Positions 50,921-60,757 of a DNA stretch of 64,000 nucleotides are shown piece after piece. The stretch spans positions 186,001 to 250,000 of the forward strand of contig JBLWWJ010000002.1 of assembly GCA_048268005.1 (NCBI GenBank), read 5' to 3'. A program made the translations under genes and the position numbers. Source of the DNA: Ancylomarina sp048268005 (GTDB lineage Bacteria > Bacteroidota > Bacteroidia > Bacteroidales > Marinifilaceae). Under the pieces are notes generated by a model. The model did no database searches. It was given only the letters and a program-made list of their open reading frames with translations, and was not told the origin of the DNA. Every line of letters begins with the position of its first letter. The stretch's first letter is position 1.

Positions 50921-52267
50921 ATGAAAATTATAGGCTTTACGATTTCAAATAAAATCCGATTGTTTTTCGGAATTCTACTGATCTTAAGTTTTTACCAGTC
51001 AACACTGTTTGCACAAATTTCGGCCCCTTCTGCAAGTTATAGTTCTATAACAGAATATTCAGTAGGTGGAATTCAAGATGAAATTTTTGTTTTTTGTGAT
51101 GAAGCTAATGTTGGAATAGGAGAGTTGGAAGCCATTTCCCCGGATGGAAATTCTGGTTGGGATTTTGTATGGACTAAATGGGATTCTGGCACAAATAGTT
51201 TTTCCATTGCAATAAAAACAGATAGTGGTGTTGCTGAATCGACTAATAGCAATTTATCAGATGGTAGGTATCAAGTTGAAATTCAAAAAGGGGCAGTAAA
51301 CGAATCATATATCGTTTGGGTTTTTAATCAGGTCAAAACAATTAAGCCTAGTTTGGTTCTCGATACTAAAGATTGTGATAGTGTCGCTTTTACATCAACA
51401 TTCCCCGTTCATCAATATCCAGACATAAATGCATTAACTCCTAATACTTTAAATGTAAAAACATCGGTTGTTTTTTCTTTTCAACGCGATAATGTTGAGC
51501 TTCAGCCATTAACGTTAGTTGATTATGATGGCTTACCAAGAAGTTTCTTTGACCGTAAGGCGTTTGAGAATGAGGCGGATTATAAAATGATTGTAACGGA
51601 TGAATGTGGCTTTGAATATACTTCAGATCCAGTTGTATCAAATACATATGTGGTTGATGCAACATTTGCTCTTGACCCCTCAACAGGTGAGGCACCTTTA
51701 GAGGTTAATTTTGAAACTAAGGATGCAAATGCGACGAATTATCAATGGTATATTTATCAAGATGAAACTAGGATAGATGGTCCCGTAGATGTTAGAGATA
51801 GTTTGTTAACTGATATTAAAACAGGGGAGAATGAAACTTATACGTATCTACATCCAGGTAGTTATTTTGTGAAATTAATTGCAAGTAATACTGATGACGG
51901 TATGGATTGTGTAAATGTTTTTACGTCAAGTGAGATTATTGTTGAGGGTTCGATTTTCGAAGTTCCCAATGTATTTACACCTAATGGTGATGAAAAGAAT
52001 GATGAGTTTAAAATAAGATTATATTCGGTAAAATCATATTCGGTAAAAATATTTAATCGTTGGGGGCGCTTGGTATATGAATTTCAGGAATCAGATGTGC
52101 CTGCAGGTTTAACGGATAGAAAAAGTAGTAAGGGCTGGGATGGGAAAATTAATGGCAAGCTAGCTACGCCAGGAACTTATTTTTATGTGGTTGAAGCGGA
52201 AGGAAGAGAGGAAGAAGGTAAACATTATACTGAAAGAGGATCATTGACCTTATTGCATAATAAGTAA
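50921..52267 (+). CDS. Secreted protein with PKD-like and T9SS type B (CHU_C) sorting domains
   Basis: A 448-residue secreted protein: signal peptide (FGILLILSFYQSTLFAQ, ending about 32), a long region of beta-rich domains (about 35-245), a PKD-like domain (STGEAPLEVNFE... HPGSYFVKLIASN, about 248-340) and a C-terminal CHU_C/gliding motility-associated domain beginning VPNVFTPNGDEKNDEFKI and containing KIFNRWGRLVYEF and GWDGKINGKLATPGTYFYVV. This C-terminus directs export by the type IX secretion system and attachment to the surface. What the protein binds is unknown. Confidence 0.9.
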   Translation: MKIIGFTISNKIRLFFGILLILSFYQSTLFAQISAPSASYSSITEYSVGGIQDEIFVFCDEANVGIGELEAISPDGNSGWDFVWTKWDSGTNSFSIAIKTDSGVAESTNSNLSDGRYQVEIQKGAVNESYIVWVFNQVKTIKPSLVLDTKDCDSVAFTSTFPVHQYPDINALTPNTLNVKTSVVFSFQRDNVELQPLTLVDYDGLPRSFFDRKAFENEADYKMIVTDECGFEYTSDPVVSNTYVVDATFALDPSTGEAPLEVNFETKDANATNYQWYIYQDETRIDGPVDVRDSLLTDIKTGENETYTYLHPGSYFVKLIASNTDDGMDCVNVFTSSEIIVEGSIFEVPNVFTPNGDEKNDEFKIRLYSVKSYSVKIFNRWGRLVYEFQESDVPAGLTDRKSSKGWDGKINGKLATPGTYFYVVEAEGREEEGKHYTERGSLTLLHNK

Positions 52268-52285
52268 GCTTATATTATACATTAG

Positions 52286-52325
52286 AAAGCCGACAGATTC
52301 TTTTGAATCTGTCGGCTTTGTTTTT
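52286..52325. terminator. Bidirectional terminator between the CHU_C gene and the EF-G-like gene
   Basis: AAAGCCGACAGATTC at 52286-52300 and GAATCTGTCGGCTTT at 52305-52319 form a perfect 15-bp stem with a TTTT loop, followed by GTTTTT. Confidence 0.94.
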
Positions 52326-52340
52326 AGATAAGATATTTGA

Positions 52341-54497
52341 TTAGGCTTCTGCCATTTCTTCTTCATAAGCAGCAAGTAATTCCTCCTGAACATCGTTAGG
52401 TACTTTTTCGTACTCTGCAAATTTCATGGAGAATTGTGCACGTCCACCAGTAAGAGAACTAAGAGAGGTTGAATAACGATCCATCTCCTTAAGAGGTACC
52501 TTAGCTATGATTTTCTGGAATCCTTTTTCGGCTTCCATACCCATGATCATAGCGCGTCGGGTTTGTAAATCACTCATCACATCACCCATTCTATCTTCTG
52601 GCACTAATATCTCAATATCGTAGATTGGTTCCAGAATCTTTGGGGCAGCATTCTTAAATGCTTCACTAAAGGCGTGGCGACCCGCCAGCTTAAATGAAAT
52701 CTCATTAGAGTCTACAGCATGCATTTTACCATCGTAAACAGAAACACGAATGTCTCGTGCATAGGAGCCAGTTAATGGACCTTCATCCATCTTCTCCATG
52801 ATTCCTTTCATAATAGCAGGAAGGAAACGGGTGTCGATAACACCACCTACAATGCAATTACAGAAAACCAGTTTACCACCCCACTCAAGATCGACTGTTT
52901 CGGTTCCTCTAAGGTTTACTTTAAATTCTTTACCATCTACCTTAAATGATGTAGGATCCGGAATACCATCGTAATAGGGTTCTATAATTAAGTGTACTTC
53001 ACCAAACTGACCGGAACCACCAGATTGTTTTTTATGACGGTAATCTGCTGCGGATTGTTTTGTAATCGTTTCACGATATGGAATTTTTGGAGATTTAAAC
53101 TCAATTTCCATTTTATCGTTATGCTTCAATCGCCATTTAAGTGTATTCAAGTGGAATTCACCTTGACCATGAAGAAGTATTTGTTTAAGTTCTTTCGAGT
53201 ATTCAATTATAATAGTTGGATCTTCTTCGTGCATTCGATGAAGCAATTCACCCAAACGTTCATCGTCAGAATCATCAATCGCATTGACAGCAGTTCTGTA
53301 TTTTGGTTCTGGGAAATCAATGTCCTTGTAAATAAAATCACATTCCTTACAATTTAAGGTGTGGTTGTTCTTTGTGTTTTTTAGTTTTACAGTAGCACCG
53401 ATATCACCAGCAACCAGTTCTGAAACTTTTTCGCGATGACGACCTGCAACTGCATAAAGTTGCGAAAGGCGCTCTTTAGTGCCGTTATTGATATTGGTTA
53501 AATCGTCTCCTTCTTTGATCTTGCCTGAAATCACTTTAAAATAGTTGACCTCACCAATATGTGGTTCAATTGACGTTTTAAATACAAATAAAGATGTTGG
53601 AGCGTTGGCATCACATTTTGCTTCACGTCCACTTACAGTTGGAATAGCTGGCATCTCAGTAACGAATGGAACGATGTTTCCAATGAATTCCATTAGTCGA
53701 CGAACACCCATATCTTTTTTAGCAGAAATACAGAAAACGGGATATAGATCGCAAGCAATCATGCCCTTTTTCATCCCTTCTCTCATCTCGTCTTCAGTTA
53801 ATGATCCTTTATCGAAATAAAGTTCCATTAATGCTTCATCATTTTCAGCTGCAGCTTCTACAAGTTCGTTATGAAGTTCATTTGCCTTATCAATTTCTGA
53901 ATCTGGAATGTCAAGTACTTCTGGTTTTCCTCCATCAGGCCCCCATTTATACATTTTCATTTTCAATACATCAACAACGGCATCAAAACCAAGACCTGCA
54001 TTTACAGGATACTGAACAATAGCCACCTTGTTACCAAAGCTTACTTTGGCAGATTCGATACATTGCTCGAAATTTGCTTTCTCATGATCGAGATGATTTA
54101 CAACAAAGATCAATGGTGTGTTACGCTTAGTCGCTCTTCGACCTAGAATCTCGGTTCCAACTTCAACACCATGCTGTGCATTAAGTAACATTAAACCTGT
54201 ATCAACTACATTTAAGGCTGATATGACACCACCGGAAAAATCGTCAGCACCAGGCGTGTCGATGAAATTGATTTTTTTTCCTAACCACTCTGTATACAAA
54301 ACGGTAGAGAAAACAGAATTACCATGTTCATGCTCTACCGGATTATAATCAGAAACGGTGTTATTATCATCCACGTTTCCGCGTCTACTAATAACACCGC
54401 CTTCGAATAACATTGCCTCGGCAAGGGTGGTTTTACCCGAGCCGGCATTGCCAATGAGAGCGATGTTCTTAATTTCATTAGATTGATAAACTTTCAT
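52341..54497 (-). CDS. Elongation factor G-like GTPase (EF-G2-type paralogue)
   Basis: A 718-residue translational-GTPase paralogue with all EF-G domains (FGEVHLIIEPYYDG is domain IV, RMGDVMSDLQTRRAMIMG domain V). Its GTPase motifs differ from canonical EF-G: G1 is GNAGSGKTTLAE rather than AHIDAGKTT, G3 is DTPGADDFSG rather than DTPGHVDF, and G4 is NHLD rather than NKMD. This matches the EF-G2 branch known in Thermus and Mycobacterium, whose role is unclear. ATG 54497 (MKVYQSNEIKNIALIG) was preferred over ATG 54539. The canonical fusA lies 2.5 kb away on the other strand. Confidence 0.88.
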   Translation of the reverse strand: MKVYQSNEIKNIALIGNAGSGKTTLAEAMLFEGGVISRRGNVDDNNTVSDYNPVEHEHGNSVFSTVLYTEWLGKKINFIDTPGADDFSGGVISALNVVDTGLMLLNAQHGVEVGTEILGRRATKRNTPLIFVVNHLDHEKANFEQCIESAKVSFGNKVAIVQYPVNAGLGFDAVVDVLKMKMYKWGPDGGKPEVLDIPDSEIDKANELHNELVEAAAENDEALMELYFDKGSLTEDEMREGMKKGMIACDLYPVFCISAKKDMGVRRLMEFIGNIVPFVTEMPAIPTVSGREAKCDANAPTSLFVFKTSIEPHIGEVNYFKVISGKIKEGDDLTNINNGTKERLSQLYAVAGRHREKVSELVAGDIGATVKLKNTKNNHTLNCKECDFIYKDIDFPEPKYRTAVNAIDDSDDERLGELLHRMHEEDPTIIIEYSKELKQILLHGQGEFHLNTLKWRLKHNDKMEIEFKSPKIPYRETITKQSAADYRHKKQSGGSGQFGEVHLIIEPYYDGIPDPTSFKVDGKEFKVNLRGTETVDLEWGGKLVFCNCIVGGVIDTRFLPAIMKGIMEKMDEGPLTGSYARDIRVSVYDGKMHAVDSNEISFKLAGRHAFSEAFKNAAPKILEPIYDIEILVPEDRMGDVMSDLQTRRAMIMGMEAEKGFQKIIAKVPLKEMDRYSTSLSSLTGGRAQFSMKFAEYEKVPNDVQEELLAAYEEEMAEA

Positions 54498-54743
54498 ACT
54501 CGAAATTTTTATTGGGTTAAAAAATATTTCGATCAGCAAACTAGGGTTAATTTGCCTTTCTGAACTTATGGGTCTACCAAATTAGCGAACTTTTTTTTCA
54601 ATTCCAATAGCTGATGATGAGATGTTTAGTTTGATCTTCGATTGTTGTCTGAGCTGGTTAAAGCTTAGCTTTGTTACTAATGATTCTATTATAAATAGAC
54701 TTTGTTATTTGTTTTTATTCTATATTAATGTTGATGATTTAAC

Positions 54744-55649
54744 TTAGGTATTTATTTGTTGTCTTCGAAGAACGGGCACACCTTGTTTCTTATAGTAGAA
54801 AAGAATCATCAGAATCGTTAAACAACTTAAGAGCGTACAAAGCCATGAGCCTTCAAAGCCAAAATCTCCTCCATTGAAAGAATTCTTTATTAGCATGTCG
54901 AATTTAAAGACAGAGCTAACGTTTAAGCCACTTACATTGTAATCGAAGACACAACCTTGAATAAAATTCCAAAACAGATGCAGGCTTATGGGGAACCATA
55001 GATTTCTGGTGTGAATATAAGTGCTGCCTAGTAATATGCCTGCAATAAATAGGTTGGTAATACCGAAGATACTTAAGTTGTCATTAAAGCTATGCCCAAG
55101 AGTGAAAATAGCTGAGGAAATTATTAAACTCCAATAAGGGGTCATTGAGTCAATTAGATTGTTAAGGATATACCCTCTGAATAATATCTCTTCGAAAAGT
55201 GCTACTACAATAAATAATAGAAAGCCGTAGAAGAAATCATTGCTATTGAAATGAATACCAGTAACGGTAATGTTCTTGTTTATTAATAATATACTGGAGC
55301 CAAGTATCATGATGATTGCTGCTATAAAAAATCCCCAAAGCAAATCTTTACTTCTTCCTTTAATTGGAAATCCCATAGAAGAGATTGATCGAAGGTCAAT
55401 GTTTTTACGAAAGAAAAGGATTACTGCCAGTGATCCAATAAAACCAGATCCCTGAATAATAAAAAGCTCTTTAAGACTCATGTCTTGTGCTCGTTGTAGA
55501 CTTTCTAGATTACCACCTATTATTAAAGAGGCCAAAAAGGAGAAAAGACCTCCTATAAATAATGTGCCTAATATGACTAAAATGATTCTGATTGCAACAG
55601 GAATGCTTGATTTAACTTGTTCCTTGGTGGCTAAATACCTTTGAGACAT
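54744..55649 (-). CDS. CPBP family intramembrane protease
   Basis: A 301-residue protein with about eight transmembrane helices and the CPBP (CAAX protease/bacteriocin-processing, Abi) motifs: FEEILFRGYILNNL with the catalytic EExxxR, FTLGHSFND with a metal-binding His, and HLFWNFIQG with another. Such proteases cleave within the membrane; substrate unknown. It is isolated, with long gaps on both sides. Confidence 0.9.
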   Translation of the reverse strand: MSQRYLATKEQVKSSIPVAIRIILVILGTLFIGGLFSFLASLIIGGNLESLQRAQDMSLKELFIIQGSGFIGSLAVILFFRKNIDLRSISSMGFPIKGRSKDLLWGFFIAAIIMILGSSILLINKNITVTGIHFNSNDFFYGFLLFIVVALFEEILFRGYILNNLIDSMTPYWSLIISSAIFTLGHSFNDNLSIFGITNLFIAGILLGSTYIHTRNLWFPISLHLFWNFIQGCVFDYNVSGLNVSSVFKFDMLIKNSFNGGDFGFEGSWLCTLLSCLTILMILFYYKKQGVPVLRRQQINT

Positions 55650-55875
55650 GTGTTTTATATTATGAGATGATATAGAATTTAAGGTGAAAATAAGCCTAAT
55701 AATTCATAATTAAATATGTCAAATTTGTCAAGTTGCTCGTGAATATGAGATGATCGTAAATTTTCATATCAATTTTAACCTATAATAAGCTCATTAAAAA
55801 AGTAGAAAATTACTACTTATTGACCTAAGTAACATTTCAGTTGAGGAAGAAGGAAAAACTGTGAAAACAATTAAC

Positions 55876-55883
55876 TATCTTTG
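55876..55883 (+). promoter_or_regulatory. Upstream promoter -7 element of the str-S10 operon
   Basis: TATCTTTG, full match to TAnnTTTG. No TTG at the standard distance; about 120 bases before rpsL. Confidence 0.5.
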
Positions 55884-55930
55884 TACGCTGATTTAAAGGG
55901 TTTTTTGTGAAAAATAACTAGGGTCGCCTA

Positions 55931-55959
55931 TTGTTATTTGAAAATAATTAATACCTTTG
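55931..55959 (+). promoter_or_regulatory. Proximal promoter of the str-S10 operon
   Basis: TTG at 55931-55933, 18 nt, then TACCTTTG at 55952-55959. The predicted start lies about 40 bases before the rpsL ATG. Confidence 0.7.
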
Positions 55960-56004
55960 CAACCAATTTGTTAAAATATATTTAATCACAAAGTAATTGT
56001 TAAT

Positions 56005-56385
56005 ATGCCTACAATTCAACAGTTAGTTAGAAAAGGACGCACCAAACTTGTAGAGAAAAGTAAGGCTCCAGCCTTGGATTCTTGCCCTCAGAGAAGAGGA
56101 GTTTGTGTTCGTGTTTACACTACTACACCTAAGAAGCCTAACTCGGCTATGCGTAAAGTAGCACGTGTTAGATTGACAAACGGAAAAGAAGTGAATGCTT
56201 ACATTCCAGGAGAAGGACATAACTTGCAAGAGCACTCGATTGTATTGATTCGTGGTGGTCGTGTTAAGGATCTTCCAGGTGTGAGATATCACCTTGTTCG
56301 TGGTGCACTAGATGCTTCAGGAGTAGAAGGTCGTATGCAGCGTCGTTCTAAGTATGGTACTAAGAGACCAAAAGCTAAAAAGTAA
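56005..56385 (+). CDS. rpsL: 30S ribosomal protein S12
   Basis: Decoding-centre protein of the small subunit, 126 residues, full length. MPTIQQLVRKGRTKL, VCVRVYTTTPKKPNSAMRKV (the streptomycin-site loop, with the conserved Lys of KKPNSA) and GRVKDLPGVRYHLVRG are unmistakable. The wild-type KPNSA lysine indicates no classical streptomycin-resistance change there. First gene of the operon. Confidence 0.99.
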   Translation: MPTIQQLVRKGRTKLVEKSKAPALDSCPQRRGVCVRVYTTTPKKPNSAMRKVARVRLTNGKEVNAYIPGEGHNLQEHSIVLIRGGRVKDLPGVRYHLVRGALDASGVEGRMQRRSKYGTKRPKAKK

Positions 56386-56513
56386 TTAATTCTAGTTTTT
56401 TAAACTGTGAGTTAATGTTTATGTGTTGTTCTCTATTAAGTTGAGTAAATGATCGTGAGATTTTTGAAGACTGAAAAAGGCAGCTACAACGGATAACTCG
56501 TAAACTAAGAAAA

Positions 56514-56990
56514 ATGAGAAAATCAAGACCAAAAAAGAGAATCTTGTTACCGGATCCAAAATTTAATGATGTGTTGGTAACACGATTTGTGAATGACTTA
56601 ATGGTTGACGGGAAGAAAAATCTATCATTTAAGATTTTTTATGCGGCGTTAGAAATCGTTAAGGAAAAAACTGAAAAAACAGGAAAGTCTCCTTTGGAAG
56701 TTTGGAAAAAATCATTGGAGAATATTACTCCAGGTGTTGAAGTTAAGTCTCGCCGTGTAGGTGGAGCAACTTTCCAGGTTCCTATGGAAATTCGTCCAGA
56801 AAGAAAAGTTTCTATCTCTATTAAGAATATGATTCTTTTTGCTCGTAAGAGATCAGGTAAGTCTATGGCCGATAAGTTGGCAGCTGAAATTATTGCTGGA
56901 TTCAACGAAGAGGGTGGAGCTTATAAGAAGAAAGAAGATACTCATAGAATGGCTGAGGCTAACCGTGCTTTTGCTCATTTCAGATTTTAA
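56514..56990 (+). CDS. rpsG: 30S ribosomal protein S7
   Basis: Small-subunit assembly protein that binds the 3' major domain of 16S rRNA and contacts E-site tRNA. It has 158 residues. RKSRPKKRILLPDPKFNDVL, KSLENITPGVEVKSRRVGGA and HRMAEANRAFAHFRF match the family. It follows rpsL after 128 bases, a gap that could hold an autoregulatory site, since S7 controls this operon in E. coli; no such structure was recognised here. Confidence 0.99.
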   Translation: MRKSRPKKRILLPDPKFNDVLVTRFVNDLMVDGKKNLSFKIFYAALEIVKEKTEKTGKSPLEVWKKSLENITPGVEVKSRRVGGATFQVPMEIRPERKVSISIKNMILFARKRSGKSMADKLAAEIIAGFNEEGGAYKKKEDTHRMAEANRAFAHFRF

Positions 56991-57010
56991 TAATTGTTAA
57001 TTATAAGATC

Positions 57011-59125
57011 ATGGCAAAAAGAGATTTAAAATATACCAGAAATGTTGGTATTATGGCTCACATCGATGCTGGTAAAACTACAACTACAGAGCGTATTTTG
57101 TATTATACCGGTGTTTCTCACAAAATTGGTGAGGTGCATGATGGAGCTGCTACCATGGACTGGATGGAGCAAGAGCAAGAGCGTGGTATTACCATTACTT
57201 CTGCTGCTACAACCTGTTTTTGGAACTACAACAACGAAAAGTATCAGATCAATATTATTGATACTCCAGGTCACGTTGACTTTACTGTAGAGGTAGAGCG
57301 TTCTTTACGTGTTCTTGATGGTGCTGTAGCATGTTTTTGTGCTGTAGGTGGTGTTGAGGCTCAGTCTGAGACAGTTTGGAGACAAGCTAATAAATATAAA
57401 GTTCCTCGTATGGGTTTTGTGAACAAGATGGACCGTTCTGGTGCTGACTTTTTCAAAGCTGTACGTGAGGTTAAGGAAAAGCTTGGTGCTAATCCTGTAC
57501 CTATTCAGATTCCAATCGGAACAGAAGAGAAGTTTTGTGGTGTAGTTGATTTGATTACAATGCAAGCTTGTATCTGGTTCGAGGATGAGAGTGGAACGAA
57601 TTACAGAATGGAAGAGATTCCAGCTGAATTAAAAGAAGAAGCTGAAGAGTGGAGAGCTAATCTTGTTGAGGCAGTAGCTGAGCAGGATGAAGAGTTGATG
57701 GAGCGTTTCTTCGAAGATCCAGATTCTATTACAGAAGATGAGATGTATGCGGTTATCCGTAAGGCTACAATTAGCATGGAGATTGTTCCTATGTTATGTG
57801 GTTCTGCATTTAAGAATAAAGGTGTTCAGAGATTATTGGATGCTATGATCGCTTACTTGCCACATCCATTAGATATTGATGCTATTGAAGGTACTGTTCC
57901 TGGAACAACTGAAGTTGCTTCAAGACAGCCATCTGTTGATGAGCCTTTAGCAGCACTTGCATTTAAAATTGCTACAGACCCATTCGTAGGTCGTTTAGCA
58001 TTTACTCGTGTGTATTCAGGTTCGATTGATGCAGGTTCATACGTTTATAACGTGAGAACAGGTAACAAAGAGCGTATTTCACGTTTATACCAAATGCATT
58101 CAAACAAGCAAAATGCTATCGACCGTGTTGAGGCTGGTGATATTTGTGCTTGTGTAGGTTTTAAAGATATTCGTACTGGTGATACACTTTGTCAAAAAGA
58201 AACGCCAATCGAATTAGAATCTATGGATTTCCCAGATCCGGTAATTGGTATTGCTGTTGAGCCTTTGACTCAGAAAGATGTGGATAAAATGGGTATGGCT
58301 TTAGCTAAACTAGCTGAAGAGGATCCAACATTCCAGGTTAAGTCTGACGAAGATTCAGGACAAACGGTAATCTCTGGTATGGGTGAGCTTCACCTTGATA
58401 TTATTATCGACCGTTTGAAGCGTGAATTCAAGGTTGAGTGTAACCAAGGTGCACCTCAGGTTTCATATAAGGAAGCTATTACTCGCGAAGTTGAACACCG
58501 TCAGGTATTCAAGAAGCAGTCTGGTGGACGTGGTAAATTTGCTGATATTCAATTCCGTTTATCTCCAGTTGATGAAGATTTCGAAGGAGAAGGATTACAG
58601 TTTGTTGACCAAATTAAAGGTGGTAATATTCCTAAAGAATTTGTACCATCTGTACAGAAGGGTTTCCAGGAAGCAATGAAGAACGGTGTGTTGGCAGGTT
58701 ATGTTGTCGATTCATTGAAAATTGTATTGTTTGACGGATCTTTCCACCCGGTTGACTCGGATCAATTATCATTTGAGTTGGCTGCTAAGCAAGGTTTCAA
58801 AGAAGCATGTGCTAAAGCAGGACCAATCGTTCTTGAGCCTATTATGAAAGTTGAAGTTGTTACTCCAGAAGAATATATGGGTGATATCATCGGTGACTTG
58901 AATAAGCGTCGTGGTCAGATCGAAGGAATGGAGTCTAAGCATGGTGCTCGTGTTGTAAACGCGAAGGTGCCTTTGGCAGAGCAGTTCGGTTATGTAACTG
59001 TTTTAAGAACTCTATCTTCTGGTCGTGCGAACTCTTCTATGGAATTCTCACATTTTGAAGATGTACCTAAGGGAATTGCTAAAGAGGTTGTTGAAGCCGC
59101 TAAGGGTAAAGTAGAATTATTGTAA
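57011..59125 (+). CDS. fusA: Elongation factor G
   Basis: Translocase of protein synthesis, 704 residues. Canonical motifs: G1 AHIDAGKTTTTERILYYTG (residues 16-34), G2 ERGITITSAAT, G3 IDTPGHVDFTVEVERSL, G4 NKMDRSGADF, domain IV KQSGGRGKFADIQF and domain V YMGDIIGDLNKRRGQIEGM. This is the housekeeping copy, in contrast to the divergent paralogue at 52.3-54.5 kb. tuf does not follow; rpsJ does, as usual in Bacteroidetes. Confidence 0.99.
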   Translation: MAKRDLKYTRNVGIMAHIDAGKTTTTERILYYTGVSHKIGEVHDGAATMDWMEQEQERGITITSAATTCFWNYNNEKYQINIIDTPGHVDFTVEVERSLRVLDGAVACFCAVGGVEAQSETVWRQANKYKVPRMGFVNKMDRSGADFFKAVREVKEKLGANPVPIQIPIGTEEKFCGVVDLITMQACIWFEDESGTNYRMEEIPAELKEEAEEWRANLVEAVAEQDEELMERFFEDPDSITEDEMYAVIRKATISMEIVPMLCGSAFKNKGVQRLLDAMIAYLPHPLDIDAIEGTVPGTTEVASRQPSVDEPLAALAFKIATDPFVGRLAFTRVYSGSIDAGSYVYNVRTGNKERISRLYQMHSNKQNAIDRVEAGDICACVGFKDIRTGDTLCQKETPIELESMDFPDPVIGIAVEPLTQKDVDKMGMALAKLAEEDPTFQVKSDEDSGQTVISGMGELHLDIIIDRLKREFKVECNQGAPQVSYKEAITREVEHRQVFKKQSGGRGKFADIQFRLSPVDEDFEGEGLQFVDQIKGGNIPKEFVPSVQKGFQEAMKNGVLAGYVVDSLKIVLFDGSFHPVDSDQLSFELAAKQGFKEACAKAGPIVLEPIMKVEVVTPEEYMGDIIGDLNKRRGQIEGMESKHGARVVNAKVPLAEQFGYVTVLRTLSSGRANSSMEFSHFEDVPKGIAKEVVEAAKGKVELL

Positions 59126-59150
59126 TTAATATCGTAATAGATTTAATAAT

Positions 59151-59456
59151 ATGAGCCAGAAAATTAGAATTAAACTGAAATCTTACGATCACAACTTGGT
59201 TGACAAGTCAGCTGATAAGATTGTAAAAACAGTTAAGGCTACAGGTGCGGTAGTAAGTGGACCAATTCCACTTCCTACTCACAAGAGAATATTTACTGTT
59301 CTTCGTTCAACTTTCGTGAACAAGAAATCAAGAGAACAATTTCAGCTTTCTTCATTTAAGCGTTTAATTGACATTTACAGTTCAACTGCAAATACAATTG
59401 ATGCTTTAATGAAACTTGAGTTGCCAAGTGGAGTAGAAGTTGAAATTAAGGTTTGA
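59151..59456 (+). CDS. rpsJ: 30S ribosomal protein S10
   Basis: A 101-residue small-subunit protein. RIKLKSYDHNLVDKSADKIV, GPIPLPTHKRIFTVLRS and IDALMKLELPSGVEVEIKV are typical. It begins the S10-type group, 25 bases after fusA. Confidence 0.99.
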   Translation: MSQKIRIKLKSYDHNLVDKSADKIVKTVKATGAVVSGPIPLPTHKRIFTVLRSTFVNKKSREQFQLSSFKRLIDIYSSTANTIDALMKLELPSGVEVEIKV

Positions 59457-59497
59457 TAGACAGTAATTGTTAGTTTTATTTTAAAACAAAAAGAGAA

Positions 59498-60115
59498 ATG
59501 CCAGGATTAATTGGAAAAAAAATCGGAATGACTTCCGTTTACAGTGCCGAGGGAAAATGTATTCCATGCACTGTCATTGAGGCAGGTCCATGTGTCGTAA
59601 CACAAGTTAAGACTGTAGAGTCTGACGGTTACGCAGCACTTCAGTTGGCTTTTGATGACAAGAAAGAAAAGCGAACAACTAAGGCGCTAGATGGGCACTT
59701 TAAAAAGGCAAACACAACTCCTAAGAAGAAACTTGTTGAATTTTCGGATTTTGACAAAGAGTATGCTTTAGGTGAGGCTGTGACTGTTGATATCTTTGCT
59801 GATACAGTTTATGTAGACGTAGCAGGTGTATCAAAAGGTAAAGGTTTCCAGGGTGTTGTAAAACGTCATGGTTTTGGCGGAGTAGGTGGACAAACACACG
59901 GTCAGCATAACCGTTTACGTGCACCTGGTTCTATTGGTGCTGCATCTTACCCAGCAAGAGTATTTAAGGGCATGAGAATGGCCGGACGTACTGGTGGGGA
60001 CACTGTGAAGGTTCAAAACCTTCAGGTTCTTAAGGTAATTCCTGAGAACAACTTATTATTAGTTAAAGGATCTCTTCCAGGGTCTAAAGGTTCATACGTA
60101 ATTATTGAAAAGTAA
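59498..60115 (+). CDS. rplC: 50S ribosomal protein L3
   Basis: A 205-residue large-subunit protein reaching toward the peptidyl transferase centre. LIGKKIGMTSVYSAEGKCIP and the GFGGVGGQTHGQHNRLRAPG and GMRMAGRTGGDTV motifs match the family. Its last base overlaps the first base of the rplD ATG. Confidence 0.98.
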   Translation: MPGLIGKKIGMTSVYSAEGKCIPCTVIEAGPCVVTQVKTVESDGYAALQLAFDDKKEKRTTKALDGHFKKANTTPKKKLVEFSDFDKEYALGEAVTVDIFADTVYVDVAGVSKGKGFQGVVKRHGFGGVGGQTHGQHNRLRAPGSIGAASYPARVFKGMRMAGRTGGDTVKVQNLQVLKVIPENNLLLVKGSLPGSKGSYVIIEK

Positions 60116-60747
60116 TGGAATTAACTATTTTAAACACAGCTGGAGAAGATACAGGAAGAAAAATTGAATTGAAAGATTCAGTTTTCGGCATCGAACCAAA
60201 TGAGCACGCTATTTACTTAGATGTAAAACAATTTTTAGCAAACCAACGTCAGGGAACTCACAAGTCAAAAGAGAGAGCTGATATTTCTGGTTCAACTGCT
60301 AAGATTAAAAAGCAAAAAGGTACAGGTACAGCTCGTGCAGGTAGTATCAAGTCTCCTTTGTTTCGTGGTGGAGGACGTTGTTTCGGACCACGTCCAAGAA
60401 ACTATGGTTTCAAATTGAACAGAAAACTTAAGCAATTAGCTCGTAAATCTGCTTTGTCAGTTAAAGCTAAAAACAATGCTTTAGTAGTTGTAGAAGATTT
60501 CAATTTTGAAGCAGTGAAGACGAAATTGTTTGTTGATCTTCAAAATAATCTGAAAGTAGCTGATAAAAAAGTACTTTTGGTTTTAAACGAAGAGAATAAA
60601 AACATATATTTGTCGTCTCGTAATTTGAAGAATGTTGAAGTTGTGCGTGTTTCTGACCTCGCAACTTATGACATTATGAAAGCTTCAACTTTGTTATTCG
60701 TTGAGAGTTCGGTTAAAGGGCTCGATGAAATGTTTAAACTAAACTAA
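60115..60747 (+). CDS. rplD: 50S ribosomal protein L4
   Basis: A 210-residue large-subunit protein lining the exit tunnel. GTHKSKERADISGSTAKIKK and GTARAGSIKSPLFRGGGRCF (the tunnel loop) are present. In E. coli L4 represses the S10 operon; no leader for this was identified here. Confidence 0.98.
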   Translation: MELTILNTAGEDTGRKIELKDSVFGIEPNEHAIYLDVKQFLANQRQGTHKSKERADISGSTAKIKKQKGTGTARAGSIKSPLFRGGGRCFGPRPRNYGFKLNRKLKQLARKSALSVKAKNNALVVVEDFNFEAVKTKLFVDLQNNLKVADKKVLLVLNEENKNIYLSSRNLKNVEVVRVSDLATYDIMKASTLLFVESSVKGLDEMFKLN

Positions 60748-60757
60748 GTTTAAAAAA

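Larger units (their letters stand above)
55650..56004. other. Leader and promoter region of the str-S10 operon
   Basis: About 355 bases without a gene. The first 200 bases hold no feature I can support. The second half contains two consensus -7 boxes (55876-55883 and 55952-55959) that should drive rpsL and the ribosomal protein genes after it. Confidence 0.65.
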
